A stretch of 64,000 nucleotides of DNA from Streptomyces kurssanovii (GTDB taxonomy: Bacteria > Actinomycetota > Actinomycetes > Streptomycetales > Streptomycetaceae): the NCBI RefSeq assembly GCF_014649695.1, contig NZ_BMTN01000012.1, positions 1-64,000 on the forward strand, written 5' to 3'. A model generated the notes under the pieces. The model made no database searches and was not told the DNA's origin. It worked only from the letters and a program-made list of their open reading frames with translations. Shown piece after piece: positions 10,230 to 21,003 of this stretch (positions within the stretch are counted from its first letter, which is position 1; each line of letters starts with the position of its first letter). A program made the translations under genes and the position numbers.

Positions 10230-10727
10230 ATGAATTCCCCGTATCGCGTGTGCTTCGTGTGCACGGGAAACATCTGCCGGTCGCCGATGGCCGAGGCGGT
10301 CTTCCGCGCCTTCGTCGAGGACGCCGGGCTCGGCCCCGTCGTCCGTGTCGACAGCGCCGGCACCGGTGGCTGGCACGAAGGGGACGGCGCCGACCCGCGC
10401 ACCGTCTCCGTGCTCGAGGCGAACGGCTACCTCTCTGATCACTCCGCCCGGCAGTTCCGGTCGGAGTGGTTCGACGGCCTGGACCTGGTGATCGCGCTGG
10501 ACGAAGGGCACTTGCGAGCGCTTCGGAGGCTGGCGCCGACGCCTGCGGACGCCTCGAAGGTGCGACTGTTGCGCGCGTACGACCCCGCCCAGCCGGAGGA
10601 CCTCGACGTCCCCGACCCGTACTACGGCGGAATGGACGGTTTCGAGGACTGCCTTGAAATGGTGGAGGCGGCGGGCAAGGGCCTGCTCGACGCCGTGAGA
10701 ACTGCAGTTGAGGAGCGAGCGGCATGA
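10230..10727 (+). CDS. ptpA: Low molecular weight protein-tyrosine phosphatase
   Basis: This 165-residue cytoplasmic phosphatase carries the catalytic P-loop CTGNICRS at residues 11-18 (nucleophile Cys, phosphate-binding Arg) and the general-acid motif VPDPYYGG near residue 130. Length and motif spacing are normal. In S. coelicolor the orthologous PtpA influences secondary metabolite production. Its stop overlaps the start of the next gene by four bases (ATGA), so it is coupled to the cystathionine gamma-lyase gene. Confidence 0.93.
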   Translation: MNSPYRVCFVCTGNICRSPMAEAVFRAFVEDAGLGPVVRVDSAGTGGWHEGDGADPRTVSVLEANGYLSDHSARQFRSEWFDGLDLVIALDEGHLRALRRLAPTPADASKVRLLRAYDPAQPEDLDVPDPYYGGMDGFEDCLEMVEAAGKGLLDAVRTAVEERAA

Positions 10728-11890
10728 CAGGCACGACCCAGGGGGACGGCACCACGGCGGTACGGGCGGGGCTGCCCGAGCCGGTGAAGTACGAACCGAC
10801 CCTGCCCGGGCCCGTCTTCGCGGCTCACTTCCATCTGCCCGGAGAGCCGACGGGCCCCTACACCTACGGCCGCGACGAGAACCCGACCTGGACCCATCTG
10901 GAGCGGGCCATCGGTGAGCTCGAGGCCCCGGGCGAGGCCGTGGAGACCGTCACCTTCGCCTCCGGCATGGCGGCGATCTCCGCCGTTCTCATGTCGCAGC
11001 TGAAGGCGGGAGACGTCGTCGTGATGCCCGACGACGGATATCAGGCCCTGCCTCTGGTGCACGAACAGCTGCGCGCGTTCGGCATCGAGGTACGCACGGC
11101 GCCGACCGCGGGGGACGCACAGGCCGCCCTGATCGACGGGGCGCGCCTGCTGTGGATCGAGACGCCCTCCAACCCGGGACTCGACGTGTGCGACGTGCGG
11201 CGGCTGGCCGAGCTCGCCCATGCGGCAGGCGCGCTCGTCGCCGTGGACAACACGCTGGCCACCCCCCTGGGCCAGCGGCCGCTCGAGCTCGGCGCCGACT
11301 TCTCCGTGGCCAGCGACACCAAGGGCATGACCGGCCACGGAGACATCCTGCTCGGCCACGTGACCTGCCGTGATCCGCAGCTCGCGGCCGGAGTACGGCG
11401 GTGGCGCAAGATCGTCGGGGCGATCCCTGGCCCGATGGAGGCCTGGCTCGCGCACCGGTCGCTCGCCACACTGCAGCTGCGCGCGGACCGGCAGAGCGCG
11501 AACGCGCTGGCCGTCGCGCAGGCGTTGAACGGCCGTGCCGAGGTCAGCGGTCTGCGTCATCCCGGATTGCCGAACGACCCCTCACACAAGATCGCCGCAC
11601 AGCAGATGCGGCGCTTCGGATGCGTCGTCTCCTTCAACCTGCCCGACCGGGCTCACGCGGAGCGCTTCCTCGACGGGCTGCGCCTGGTCGACGACGCCAC
11701 CAGCTTCGGCGGGGTGCGCTCGACCGCCGAACGCCGCGGCCGGTGGGGCGGTGACGCCGTACCCGAGGGCTTCATCCGCTTCTCCGCCGGCGTCGAGGAC
11801 GGCGAGGACTTGGTGGCCGACGTGCTGCGCGCACTGGACGAGGCCGCCGCCCCGGTAGGGGACGTATCCCCGTCCACGCCCACGGCCTGA
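10724..11890 (+). CDS. Cystathionine gamma-lyase (PLP-dependent Cys/Met metabolism enzyme)
   Basis: This 388-residue fold-type I PLP enzyme is of the Cys/Met metabolism family. The PLP lysine is in SDTKGMTGHGD (about residue 199), preceded by WIETPSNPGLDV and the ALVAVDNTLATP strand that holds the ring-contacting Asp. It should split cystathionine to cysteine, 2-oxobutyrate and ammonia, though gamma-synthase or lyase variants are hard to separate by sequence. The ATGA overlap with ptpA indicates one operon; a strong hairpin follows at 11907-11945. Confidence 0.85.
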   Translation: MTGTTQGDGTTAVRAGLPEPVKYEPTLPGPVFAAHFHLPGEPTGPYTYGRDENPTWTHLERAIGELEAPGEAVETVTFASGMAAISAVLMSQLKAGDVVVMPDDGYQALPLVHEQLRAFGIEVRTAPTAGDAQAALIDGARLLWIETPSNPGLDVCDVRRLAELAHAAGALVAVDNTLATPLGQRPLELGADFSVASDTKGMTGHGDILLGHVTCRDPQLAAGVRRWRKIVGAIPGPMEAWLAHRSLATLQLRADRQSANALAVAQALNGRAEVSGLRHPGLPNDPSHKIAAQQMRRFGCVVSFNLPDRAHAERFLDGLRLVDDATSFGGVRSTAERRGRWGGDAVPEGFIRFSAGVEDGEDLVADVLRALDEAAAPVGDVSPSTPTA

Positions 11891-11906
11891 CCCAGCGCAC
11901 GGTGAC

Positions 11907-11945
11907 GGGCGGTCCGAGCCTCCCCCCTCATGGCTCGGACCGCCC
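11907..11945 (+). terminator. Terminator after the ptpA operon
   Basis: Perfect 14-bp arms gggcggtccgagcc (11907-11920) and ggctcggaccgccc (11932-11945) enclose an 11-base loop, 17 bases after the lyase stop. Confidence 0.85.
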
Positions 11946-11986
11946 TCGGCTCCTGCGCGCGAAGAACCGTGCCGACAAGGCTAGTT

Positions 11987-12003
11987 GACTCTGCGTCAGA
12001 GTC
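11987..12003 (+). promoter_or_regulatory. Candidate LysR operator
   Basis: A perfect inverted repeat gactctg-cgt-cagagtc lies 84 bases upstream of the LysR gene, next to an AT-rich stretch (12028-12045) that could be the promoter. LysR regulators often bind such a dyad in front of their own gene. No binding data can be inferred from sequence alone. Confidence 0.4.
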
Positions 12004-12086
12004 CAATCACGCTAGCGACAGAGACCTATCGACTTATTTATAGTTGGCCGGGTTCGGGGGCAACGTCGGACCGGGAAGGGCATGGC

Positions 12087-12977
12087 ATGGATCTGGCCCT
12101 ACTGCGCACATTCGTCACCGTGCACCGGGCCGGGTCGTTCACACGCGCCGCCGCACTGCTCGGACTCTCCCAGCCCGCGGTCACCGGTCAGATCCGCACC
12201 CTGGAGCGACAGCTCGGCAGGCCGCTCTTCCTCCGGCAGGCGCGCGGTGTCACCCCGACCACCATCGGGGACGAACTCGCACACCGCGCGGCACCGCATC
12301 TGGACGCCCTGCTCGAGATAGCCGAGGTAGGTCTCGACACCGAGACCGGCATCCGCACGCTCCACCTCGCAGGGCCGCCCGAATTCACCTCCGCGCGCGC
12401 ACTTCCCGCACTCACGCCCCTGATCGGCCAGGGATCCACCCTGCGCGCCTCCTTCGGGAACGCGGAGGAGGTCCTCGAAGGGCTCGCCGCAGGCCACCAC
12501 GACCTCGCCATCACCACTGCAAGGCCCCGTGGCCGGATCCTCACCGCCACGCCACTGTGCGACGAGGAGCACGTGCTCGTCGCCGCTCCCCGCTGGGCGG
12601 TCCACCTGGGGCCCTCGGTGTTACGTAAGGGCCATGTGCTCCTCGAACAGCTCCCGGTGGTCGAGGTCCATGAGTCCCTGCCGTTCGTCTCGAGGTACTG
12701 GCACTCCGTCTTCGACTCACGGCCGGCCGCGGCGGGCACCGTCATCGCGCCCGACCTGAGGGCCGTCCTGGAAGCGACCGCATCCGGAGCCGGGCTCGCC
12801 GTACTGCCGCGCTATCTGTGCGAGGACGCCCTCGAACGCGGCCGCGTCGTCGCTCTCCTCGAACCACCCGTGCCTCCGCTGCGCACATACTTCCTGGTCA
12901 TACGCACCGGCACCCTCGCCCATCCCCACATCGCCCGGGCGCACGAAGTCCTGCTGCGCGCCGCGGCCGATTGGTGA
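12087..12977 (+). CDS. LysR-family transcriptional regulator
   Basis: This is a 296-residue regulator from ATG 12087, preceded by GGGAAGGG. Residues 1-60 form the classic winged helix-turn-helix (LLRTFVTVHRAGSFTRAA then LSQPAVTGQIRTLERQLG), and about 90-290 the periplasmic-binding-like effector domain. An in-frame start at 11985 would add 34 atypical residues and is not favoured. The target is unknown: no divergent gene faces it, because the upstream neighbour ends with a terminator, so autoregulation or distant targets are likely. Confidence 0.9.
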   Translation: MDLALLRTFVTVHRAGSFTRAAALLGLSQPAVTGQIRTLERQLGRPLFLRQARGVTPTTIGDELAHRAAPHLDALLEIAEVGLDTETGIRTLHLAGPPEFTSARALPALTPLIGQGSTLRASFGNAEEVLEGLAAGHHDLAITTARPRGRILTATPLCDEEHVLVAAPRWAVHLGPSVLRKGHVLLEQLPVVEVHESLPFVSRYWHSVFDSRPAAAGTVIAPDLRAVLEATASGAGLAVLPRYLCEDALERGRVVALLEPPVPPLRTYFLVIRTGTLAHPHIARAHEVLLRAAADW

Positions 12978-13020
12978 GGACACGGCACAGAACGCTCACA
13001 GGAGTTTCAAGAGCGAAGAC

Positions 13021-13518
13021 ATGGGCCACTCTCTTGCCATGACCGAACGACCAGTGGTCAAGCGCACCGCACGCGCCATCCTGCTCGACGGCGACGACCT
13101 CATCCTGATCAAGCGGACCAAGCCCGGCGTGGATCCCTACTGGCTCACGCCCGGCGGCGGGGTCGAGCCCGAGGACGCCACTGTCGTCGACGCCCTCCAC
13201 CGGGAGGTCGACGAGGAGCTCGGCGCAAAGATCACCGATGTCGTCCCGTGCTTCGTCGACACCGTCGAGCACATCGCCGACGGCGGCGTGACGGGGGTGA
13301 AGGTGCAGCACTTCTTCGTCTGCCGTTTGGAATCCATGGACCCTTCCTTGCGACACGGCCCTGAGGTCGACGAACCCTGCGGAGGGTACGAGATCGTGCG
13401 GGTGCCGTTCAGCCGCGTCGGAATCGCCGCCGTCCATCTGGTGCCCCTGTCCCTGCGGCACTATCTGGACGGCAACATCGAAGGCGTCCGAGCCATGCAC
13501 GCACCCGACCTCGGTTGA
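13021..13518 (+). CDS. NUDIX hydrolase
   Basis: This encodes 165 residues from ATG 13021; ATG 13039 is an alternative giving 159. The Nudix box is GGGVEPEDATVVDALHREVDEE at about residues 41-62, with the REXXEEXG core that binds magnesium intact. It should cleave a nucleoside diphosphate linked to another moiety, but the substrate cannot be told. It ends against the HAD phosphatase gene with a small hairpin between them. Confidence 0.88.
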   Translation: MGHSLAMTERPVVKRTARAILLDGDDLILIKRTKPGVDPYWLTPGGGVEPEDATVVDALHREVDEELGAKITDVVPCFVDTVEHIADGGVTGVKVQHFFVCRLESMDPSLRHGPEVDEPCGGYEIVRVPFSRVGIAAVHLVPLSLRHYLDGNIEGVRAMHAPDLG

Positions 13519-13520
13519 TC

Positions 13521-13540
13521 GCCGGATCGAACTATCCGGC
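13521..13540. terminator. Short bidirectional hairpin between NUDIX and HAD genes
   Basis: Arms gccggat (13521-13527) and atccggc (13534-13540) enclose a six-base loop. It begins just after the NUDIX stop and overlaps the HAD stop codon. Confidence 0.4.
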
Positions 13541-14173
13541 AGGCGGCACCAGTTCATACGCCTCGCGCAGATCACTCCCCACATAGGTGTGGCTGGCCAG
13601 TCCGGCGACATGGTGGTCGGCGTTCACGGCCACCGCGGTGGGCACCGCTGCGAAGATCGCGGCATCCGACAGGGAATCCCCGTAGGCGACGCAGTCGTCC
13701 AGCCCCAGTCCGAAGCCTGTGCAGAGCCGGCCGGCGATGTGCACCTTCGCGGCCGCGCTGAGGATGCCTGCCGGATCCACAGGCTGGGTGAAAGGAACGT
13801 CGGGGAAACGTGACCCGTGGGCCGCGTGGGCGCCCCAGTCCAGCAGCCGCTCCACGAAGAACGACGGCGACAGGGAGATCACAGCGCAGTAGTCACCACG
13901 CGAGCGGATCTCGCTCCACACCTCCCGGATACCCATGAGCCAGGGAGCGGATTCGAAGGCAGCCGCCACATGGGCCTCCGTGAGGTCCGTCCACAAGGCG
14001 TGCACACGCACCGCGTACTCCGGAGGACCGATCCGGCCTGCGATCAGGTCCCGCTCCACCTCACCGATCTCCTCCAGCAACCCGAGCTGGCGTGATATCT
14101 CGACGGGGGCCGCCGAGCCGCGGATCAGCGTGCCGTCCAGATCGAAGATGTGAAGCCTTGGCCGTCTGCTCAT
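13532..14173 (-). CDS. HAD-superfamily (SerB-like, subfamily IB) phosphatase
   Basis: This 213-residue haloacid dehalogenase-type hydrolase has motif I FDLDGTL at residues 9-15 (nucleophile and acid Asp), motif II VISLS near 99, a Lys at about 140, and motif III YGDSLSDAAIF near 170. The lack of a large cap and the IB-like order suggest a phosphoserine phosphatase-like fold acting on a small phosphate ester. The substrate is unknown. It is divergent from a membrane protein gene whose first codons contain a parS site. Confidence 0.85.
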   Translation of the reverse strand: MSRRPRLHIFDLDGTLIRGSAAPVEISRQLGLLEEIGEVERDLIAGRIGPPEYAVRVHALWTDLTEAHVAAAFESAPWLMGIREVWSEIRSRGDYCAVISLSPSFFVERLLDWGAHAAHGSRFPDVPFTQPVDPAGILSAAAKVHIAGRLCTGFGLGLDDCVAYGDSLSDAAIFAAVPTAVAVNADHHVAGLASHTYVGSDLREAYELVPPAG

Positions 14174-14193
14174 GTACGCCGAGGTTAGTACCC

Positions 14194-14796
14194 GTGATTA
14201 CTCCCGCTGTCAGACGCAGCGGGACCATCGCGACAGGCACCGTGTTTCACGTGAAACCACTCAAGCGTCCCGTTCGCCGTACCACCCTCGTCGTCCATGT
14301 CACCGCGTCGGCCGGCTGGCTCGGTCTCACCCTCGGTCTGCTGGCCCTTGCGCTCACGGCGTACACCTCGGAATCCATGTCCATGGCCGAAGCGTCGTAC
14401 CGGTCGATGGAGGTCTTCACCGACTGGCTGGTGCTGCCCCTGGCACTGCTCACTCTGACCAGTGGCCTCGTACTGTCACTGGGCACGCAGTGGGGACTGG
14501 CGCGCCATCGATGGGTGTTCATCAAGTTCTGGCTCACCCTCGCGACCACCACGGCATCCGTCCTTGTGCTTCGCCCTGGGGTCGACAAGGCCGCCGACAC
14601 CATCACCTCGGGCGGAGTGGTCGCCGAGCCTCGCGACCTTCTGATGGGACCGGCGGTCTCCCTGACCGCCTATGTGTTCATGACCGTCGTCTCGGTCCTC
14701 AAGCCGTGGGGCCTCACTCGCCGCGGCCGCCGGCTGCGTGTCTCGACCAGTTCGCGAAAAGTGGTGGACGAACGATCAACGCGTCAGACAGCCTGA
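14194..14796 (+). CDS. DUF2269-like integral membrane protein
   Basis: This is a protein of about 200 residues with four hydrophobic helices (roughly residues 30-55, 76-97, 105-127 and 150-172 from GTG 14194). The layout resembles DUF2269-type membrane proteins, but I would not press the name. GTG 14194 has GAGG nine bases upstream; GTG 14242 is the other plausible start and would place the parS site at 14244-14257 over the first codons. The tail is basic (TRRGRRLR). The function is unknown. The downstream GNAT gene begins four bases after its stop. Confidence 0.7.
   Translation: MITPAVRRSGTIATGTVFHVKPLKRPVRRTTLVVHVTASAGWLGLTLGLLALALTAYTSESMSMAEASYRSMEVFTDWLVLPLALLTLTSGLVLSLGTQWGLARHRWVFIKFWLTLATTTASVLVLRPGVDKAADTITSGGVVAEPRDLLMGPAVSLTAYVFMTVVSVLKPWGLTRRGRRLRVSTSSRKVVDERSTRQTA
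14244..14257. other. parS site 1
   Basis: Perfect 14-bp palindrome gtttcacgtgaaac, the ParB-binding centromere site of Streptomyces. It lies within, or directly at, the start of the DUF2269-like gene. Confidence 0.93.
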
Positions 14797-14800
14797 CCTC

Positions 14801-15655
14801 ATGCAGACACCGCTGTCCGAACTTCCCATCAGGCGCCTCAACAAGGACGACGTGGCCGCGTGTGCCGATCTCTCCGAGGACCGCGGGTGGCCGCGGGAGG
14901 AGCACAAGTGGGGTCTGCTCCTCACCGCAGGTACGGGATACGGGATCGATGATCCCGACGGCAAGGGCCTGGTCACCTCCTGCGTCGTCACGCACTACGG
15001 CACGGGCCTCGCCGCCATCGGCATGGTGCTGGTGGCGGAGCGGTACTCCCGACAGGGCGTCGGGCGCCGTCTGATGAAGCACGTGCTTCAGGAGATGAGC
15101 CGTACTCCGCTCACCCTCCATGCCACGCCCTACGGACAGCCCCTCTACGAAGAGCTGGGTTTCACCACGACCGGCCGAGCGGAGATGGTCCGGGGCCGCT
15201 TCACCGCTTCAAGCCCACAACCGCAGGTGTCGACCCGCCCCGCGACCGCCGAGGACCTCGCCGCGGTGATCCGCATGGACACCGAGGTCTTCGGCCTCGA
15301 CCGCACCCACATGATCACGCGGCTTCCCTCGTTCGCCGACCAGTTCCGCGTCGCGGAAGAGGACGGCACACTGACGGGCTACGCGGCGGCCTGGCCGAAC
15401 ATGGACACCCATGTCATCGGTCCTCTGATCGCCCGGGACACGGAGACCGCGAAGGCTCTGATCTCCTCGCTGGCCGACGGAACGGACCGGCCGCTGCGCA
15501 CCGACATCGACGTGCGGCACAAGGAGCTTCTCGACTGGGTGAAGGAGCGGGGCCTGGAGCCGATCGCCTTCAACGCCGTGATGACCCTCGGAACAGCGGG
15601 CCTTCCCGGCGACTGGACCCGCCGTTTCGCGCCGCTGACGGTTGCGGCAGGCTAG
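14801..15655 (+). CDS. GNAT family N-acetyltransferase (tandem domains)
   Basis: This 284-residue protein runs from ATG 14801. The N-terminal GNAT domain (about 5-135) contains the acetyl-CoA loop RQGVGRRLM and the closing PLYEELGF motif. The C-terminal half (about 145-275) looks like a second, degenerate GNAT domain of the type found in tandem acetyltransferases. The frame is open upstream to 14738, but this start avoids overlap with the membrane gene. The acceptor substrate is unknown. Confidence 0.85.
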   Translation: MQTPLSELPIRRLNKDDVAACADLSEDRGWPREEHKWGLLLTAGTGYGIDDPDGKGLVTSCVVTHYGTGLAAIGMVLVAERYSRQGVGRRLMKHVLQEMSRTPLTLHATPYGQPLYEELGFTTTGRAEMVRGRFTASSPQPQVSTRPATAEDLAAVIRMDTEVFGLDRTHMITRLPSFADQFRVAEEDGTLTGYAAAWPNMDTHVIGPLIARDTETAKALISSLADGTDRPLRTDIDVRHKELLDWVKERGLEPIAFNAVMTLGTAGLPGDWTRRFAPLTVAAG

Positions 15656-15697
15656 TCCGGCAACGGAGCCCAGGACATAGTTGCACGCGCCCTTAAA

Positions 15698-15726
15698 TTG
15701 CATACGCGGTCTATTGCGGTTATGGC
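15698..15726 (+). promoter_or_regulatory. Candidate marR promoter
   Basis: TTGCAT (15698-15703) and TATGGC (15721-15726) are separated by 17 bases, 42 bases before the MarR start. TTGC recurs three times between 15681 and 15718, which might reflect an operator. Confidence 0.35.
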
Positions 15727-15768
15727 CTACCCTGATGGTAAGCCGCTCCGACCCCGAGGAGGAGACAG

Positions 15769-16236
15769 ATGACAGCGACCGACCCCGCCCTTACCGCCCT
15801 CGCGCAGGGGTGGTGCGCTCTCTCGCTGCTTCACGGCCGGATCGAAGCCCACATCGGCCGGGCCCTCGAGGCGAAGCACAACCTCAGCGTCCGCGAGTAC
15901 TCCCTCCTCGATGTTCTCAGCCGCCAGCACAGCGGTGAGGGCGGCCATCTCCAGATGAAGCAGGTCGCCGACGCCGTGGTTCTCAGCCAGAGCGCCACCA
16001 CCCGGCTGGTCACTCGCCTCGAGGACCGTGGCCTTCTGGCCCGCTACCTCTGCCCCACCGACCGTCGGGGCATCTACACCGACGTCAGCGAAGCGGGCCT
16101 GCAGCTGCTGTCCGAAGCCCGGCCCACCAACGATGCGGCACTTCGCGAGGCACTCGATGAGGCGGCCAAGGACCCGGAGCTCGCCCCGCTGGTCAGAGCC
16201 GTCGAGGAGCTCAAGGCGCCCGCTGCCGCGGCATAG
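15769..16236 (+). CDS. MarR-family transcriptional regulator
   Basis: This 155-residue winged-helix regulator starts at ATG 15769 behind an AGGAGGAG ribosome site. The helix-turn-helix is MKQVADAVVLSQSATTRLVTRLEDRGLL (given here as its start QVADAVVLSQS and end LEDRGLL, about 63-90), and the wing follows with DRRGIYTDVSEAG. Long helices at both ends should form the dimer. The ligand and targets are unknown; it may control itself or the convergent hydrolase gene. Two parS sites follow its stop. Confidence 0.88.
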   Translation: MTATDPALTALAQGWCALSLLHGRIEAHIGRALEAKHNLSVREYSLLDVLSRQHSGEGGHLQMKQVADAVVLSQSATTRLVTRLEDRGLLARYLCPTDRRGIYTDVSEAGLQLLSEARPTNDAALREALDEAAKDPELAPLVRAVEELKAPAAAA

Positions 16237-16294
16237 ACCTGGGGCCGCGGCCCGGGCGGCCGCTGGTGGCAACGGCGCCGTGCAGCAGATCGAC

Positions 16295-16308
16295 GTTTCA
16301 CGTGAAAC
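16295..16308. other. parS site 2
   Basis: Perfect palindrome gtttcacgtgaaac, between the convergent MarR and serine hydrolase genes. Its centre is 26 bp from that of parS site 3. Confidence 0.95.
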
Positions 16309-16320
16309 CGGACACCGCCG

Positions 16321-16334
16321 GTTTCACGTGAAAC
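16321..16334. other. parS site 3
   Basis: Second perfect copy of gtttcacgtgaaac in the same gap, making a closely spaced pair with site 2. Confidence 0.95.
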
Positions 16335-16346
16335 CTCACCTGCGCT

Positions 16347-17729
16347 TCAGAAGCGGAATCCCTGCCAGCCCTCGGGGTCCACGCCCCCGGGCACAGCGTC
16401 GCCGGGCTCGTAGGGCTCCCGGGTGAAGACGAACGAGCCCAGATCCAGATGGCTCACCGAACCGTCACCTCGGCGCACCACCCGCAGTGTCTCTCCTGCG
16501 TAGTAGCCGTCGAGGCCGGTCCACGTCCCGTCTGCGCCGACCAGAAAGCGCGACCGGCGGCCCCCTCCACGCAGCGGCTCCAGCTCCACGCCCCGATCGG
16601 CGACGAGACGCAGGACATAGGCAGAGGTCCCCCAGTACCAGGGGCCGGTCAGCCCCAAGAGCTCCTGGTCGACCTCGGGCAGCGGTCGCCACGGCTCAGG
16701 AATCTTCGGCTCGGCGTCGGCGACGATGCGGACGAGGTCTGCGGCGACCGTCGCCGCGGGAAGCCCCGAGGTGGCGTTGGCAAGCGCCACCGCAGCGACG
16801 CCGTCGTCCACGCTCACCCACAGTCCCGCGACGAACCCGGGCAACGAGCCGGAATGGCCGACGAGAGTCCGCCCCTCGTGCCGCAGGATCTGGAGCCCGA
16901 GCCCATAGGTGCCGCTCCACTCCCCCGCCTCCAGCGGCACGGACGGCACCCGCATCTCCCGCACGGACTCGGCACCGAGCACCCGCTCGTCACCCGCGGC
17001 CAGGAAGGCGGCGAACCGGCACAGGTCGGCGGGGGTGGACCAGAGCTGCCCGGCAGGGGCCATGAGCCCGAGGTCCTCGACAGGCTCGGGAAGCATCACG
17101 TCCGCCCAGGGGTGAACGGCCCAGCCCCCGGCATGGGGAGCCTGCGGCTGTGCACTCGTCCGCTCCAGTCCAAGAGGCTCGAGGATCTCCCGCCTCAGAG
17201 CCTCCTCCCATGACACCCCTCGGACGGCTTCGACCAGCGATCCGAGCAGGGTGTAGCCAGGGTTGGAGTAGTGGTGCCGCCGGCCGGCGGGGTGCATCGC
17301 CGTGTCTTCACCGAGCACGTCGGAGAGCTCGGGCCGCATCGAACCAGGGGTCCGCTCCCACCACGGCGGCGGAGTCTCGGCGCTCAGGCCGGCACTGTGC
17401 CCCAGCAGTTGGGCGATGGTCACCTCACCCGCTCCTGTGCCGGGCAGATGCTTGTCCAGCGGGTCGTCGAGACCGAGCAGCCCCTCGTCCCGCAGCCGCA
17501 TCACCAGGACGGCGGTGAACGTCTTGGTGATGGAACCGATGCGGTACTGGGTGTCCGCGTCAGGAGCGTGACCGTCGACGGACGTACGGGACCCCGTCCA
17601 CACCAGGTGCCCATTCCGTTGTACGGCGGCGGCCAGCGACGGTGCCCGCCCTTCGCTCTGGGCTACGGCGATGCGGTACAGCAGGGCACGCCGGGTACCG
17701 GGCAGCAGTTCTTCCATGGCTGAAGTCAT
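16347..17729 (-). CDS. Beta-lactamase-fold serine hydrolase (class C / DD-peptidase-like)
   Basis: This 460-residue protein has the three penicillin-recognising motifs: SITK at about residues 66-69 (nucleophilic Ser and base Lys), YSN at about 155-157, and HSG near 284. A C-terminal beta-rich domain (about 350-460) follows, as in esterases and D-aminopeptidases of this family. No signal peptide is obvious, so it may be cytoplasmic, unlike true DD-peptidases. ATG 17729 and ATG 17717 are alternative starts. The activity is more likely esterase or peptidase than antibiotic resistance. Confidence 0.85.
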   Translation of the reverse strand: MTSAMEELLPGTRRALLYRIAVAQSEGRAPSLAAAVQRNGHLVWTGSRTSVDGHAPDADTQYRIGSITKTFTAVLVMRLRDEGLLGLDDPLDKHLPGTGAGEVTIAQLLGHSAGLSAETPPPWWERTPGSMRPELSDVLGEDTAMHPAGRRHHYSNPGYTLLGSLVEAVRGVSWEEALRREILEPLGLERTSAQPQAPHAGGWAVHPWADVMLPEPVEDLGLMAPAGQLWSTPADLCRFAAFLAAGDERVLGAESVREMRVPSVPLEAGEWSGTYGLGLQILRHEGRTLVGHSGSLPGFVAGLWVSVDDGVAAVALANATSGLPAATVAADLVRIVADAEPKIPEPWRPLPEVDQELLGLTGPWYWGTSAYVLRLVADRGVELEPLRGGGRRSRFLVGADGTWTGLDGYYAGETLRVVRRGDGSVSHLDLGSFVFTREPYEPGDAVPGGVDPEGWQGFRF

Positions 17730-17776
17730 GGCTCAGGTCTATCGGTGACGTCCATCTGCGTCGACCGCATTACCGC

Positions 17777-17808
17777 TGACACGGGGACGCACCGGTGACA
17801 CGGGGACG
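17777..17808. repeat. Short direct repeat, two units
   Basis: The 13-mer tgacacggggacg occurs at 17777-17789 and again at 17796-17808, in the gap between the serine hydrolase and UvrA-like genes. It may mark the boundary of the accessory block or simply be slippage. Confidence 0.5.
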
Positions 17809-17864
17809 AGGTCGTCGAGTTGTGCGTCGAGCCACCTCGTCCCAGCGCGTCCGTGAGGCCTCGG

Positions 17865-20255
<2,391 letters not shown>

Positions 20256-20459
20256 CGTGTCTCCATCTGTTGGGCGGGCCGCCTTCGCGGTCTCCGTCGG
20301 CGTCGCCTGCTCGACCGGTCGGCTTCGAGCAGTATGTCTGGTTCTCCTTCGCCGGCGGCGGCCGAGGCGACGATCCTCAGTGACGCGGGCGTCCGGGGGT
20401 TCCACCGTCGTCCTGCACGGCCCCGTCCGTGCAGATCATGACTGCGATCGCCGGACGGC

Positions 20460-20870
20460 TCAGCGGAGTTCGTTGATACGGATCACGTTGCCGGCGGGGT
20501 CGCGGAACGCGCAGTCGCGGATGCCGTACGGCTGCTCGGTCGGCTCCTGGACGACCTCGGCACCGCCGGCCTGCAACCGCGCGAAGGTGCCGTCGAGGTC
20601 GGCGGCGGCCAGGGTGATGCGGGCGTAGCGGCCCTTGGCCATCATCTCGGCGATGGTGCGGCGCTCTTCGTCGGTGGTGCCGGGGTCGGCGGCCGGCGGC
20701 TCCAGGACGATGGACGTCCCGGGCCGGTCCGCAGGGCCGACCGTGATCCAGCGCATGTCGCCGTATCCGACGTCGTTGCGGACCTCGAAGCCGAGGGTGT
20801 CGCGGTAGAAGGCCAGGGAGGCATCCGGGTCGGTGTGCGGGAGGAAGGTCCAGTGAATGCTGATGTCCAT
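20460..20870 (-). CDS. VOC-family protein (copy A)
   Basis: This is a 136-residue vicinal-oxygen-chelate (glyoxalase/bleomycin-resistance) protein. It has the paired beta-alpha-beta-beta-beta units: FLPHTDPDASLAFYRDTLGFEV at the start (metal-ligand region TD) and EQPYGIRDCAFRDPAGNVIRI near the end. It is clearly related to the VOC gene at 21463-21879, sharing the E-P-P-x-A-D-P and QPYG-RDC-FRDPAGN segments. The likely start is ATG 20870; ATG 20879 is three codons upstream. Substrate unknown; possibilities are drug sequestration or a lyase/dioxygenase. Confidence 0.88.
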   Translation of the reverse strand: MDISIHWTFLPHTDPDASLAFYRDTLGFEVRNDVGYGDMRWITVGPADRPGTSIVLEPPAADPGTTDEERRTIAEMMAKGRYARITLAAADLDGTFARLQAGGAEVVQEPTEQPYGIRDCAFRDPAGNVIRINELR

Positions 20871-21003
20871 GGCGATCACGCTAGTTACGGCGCCAGGGCC
20901 CGCGCTTCTCGATTCCTGATCGATCCCGTCGCCGCTCTCGCCACGGCCCGTTTCGCCGGCTCGGGCTCCGCGTATCGTCCTTGTTCCCCCATCGTCGGCC
21001 GCG

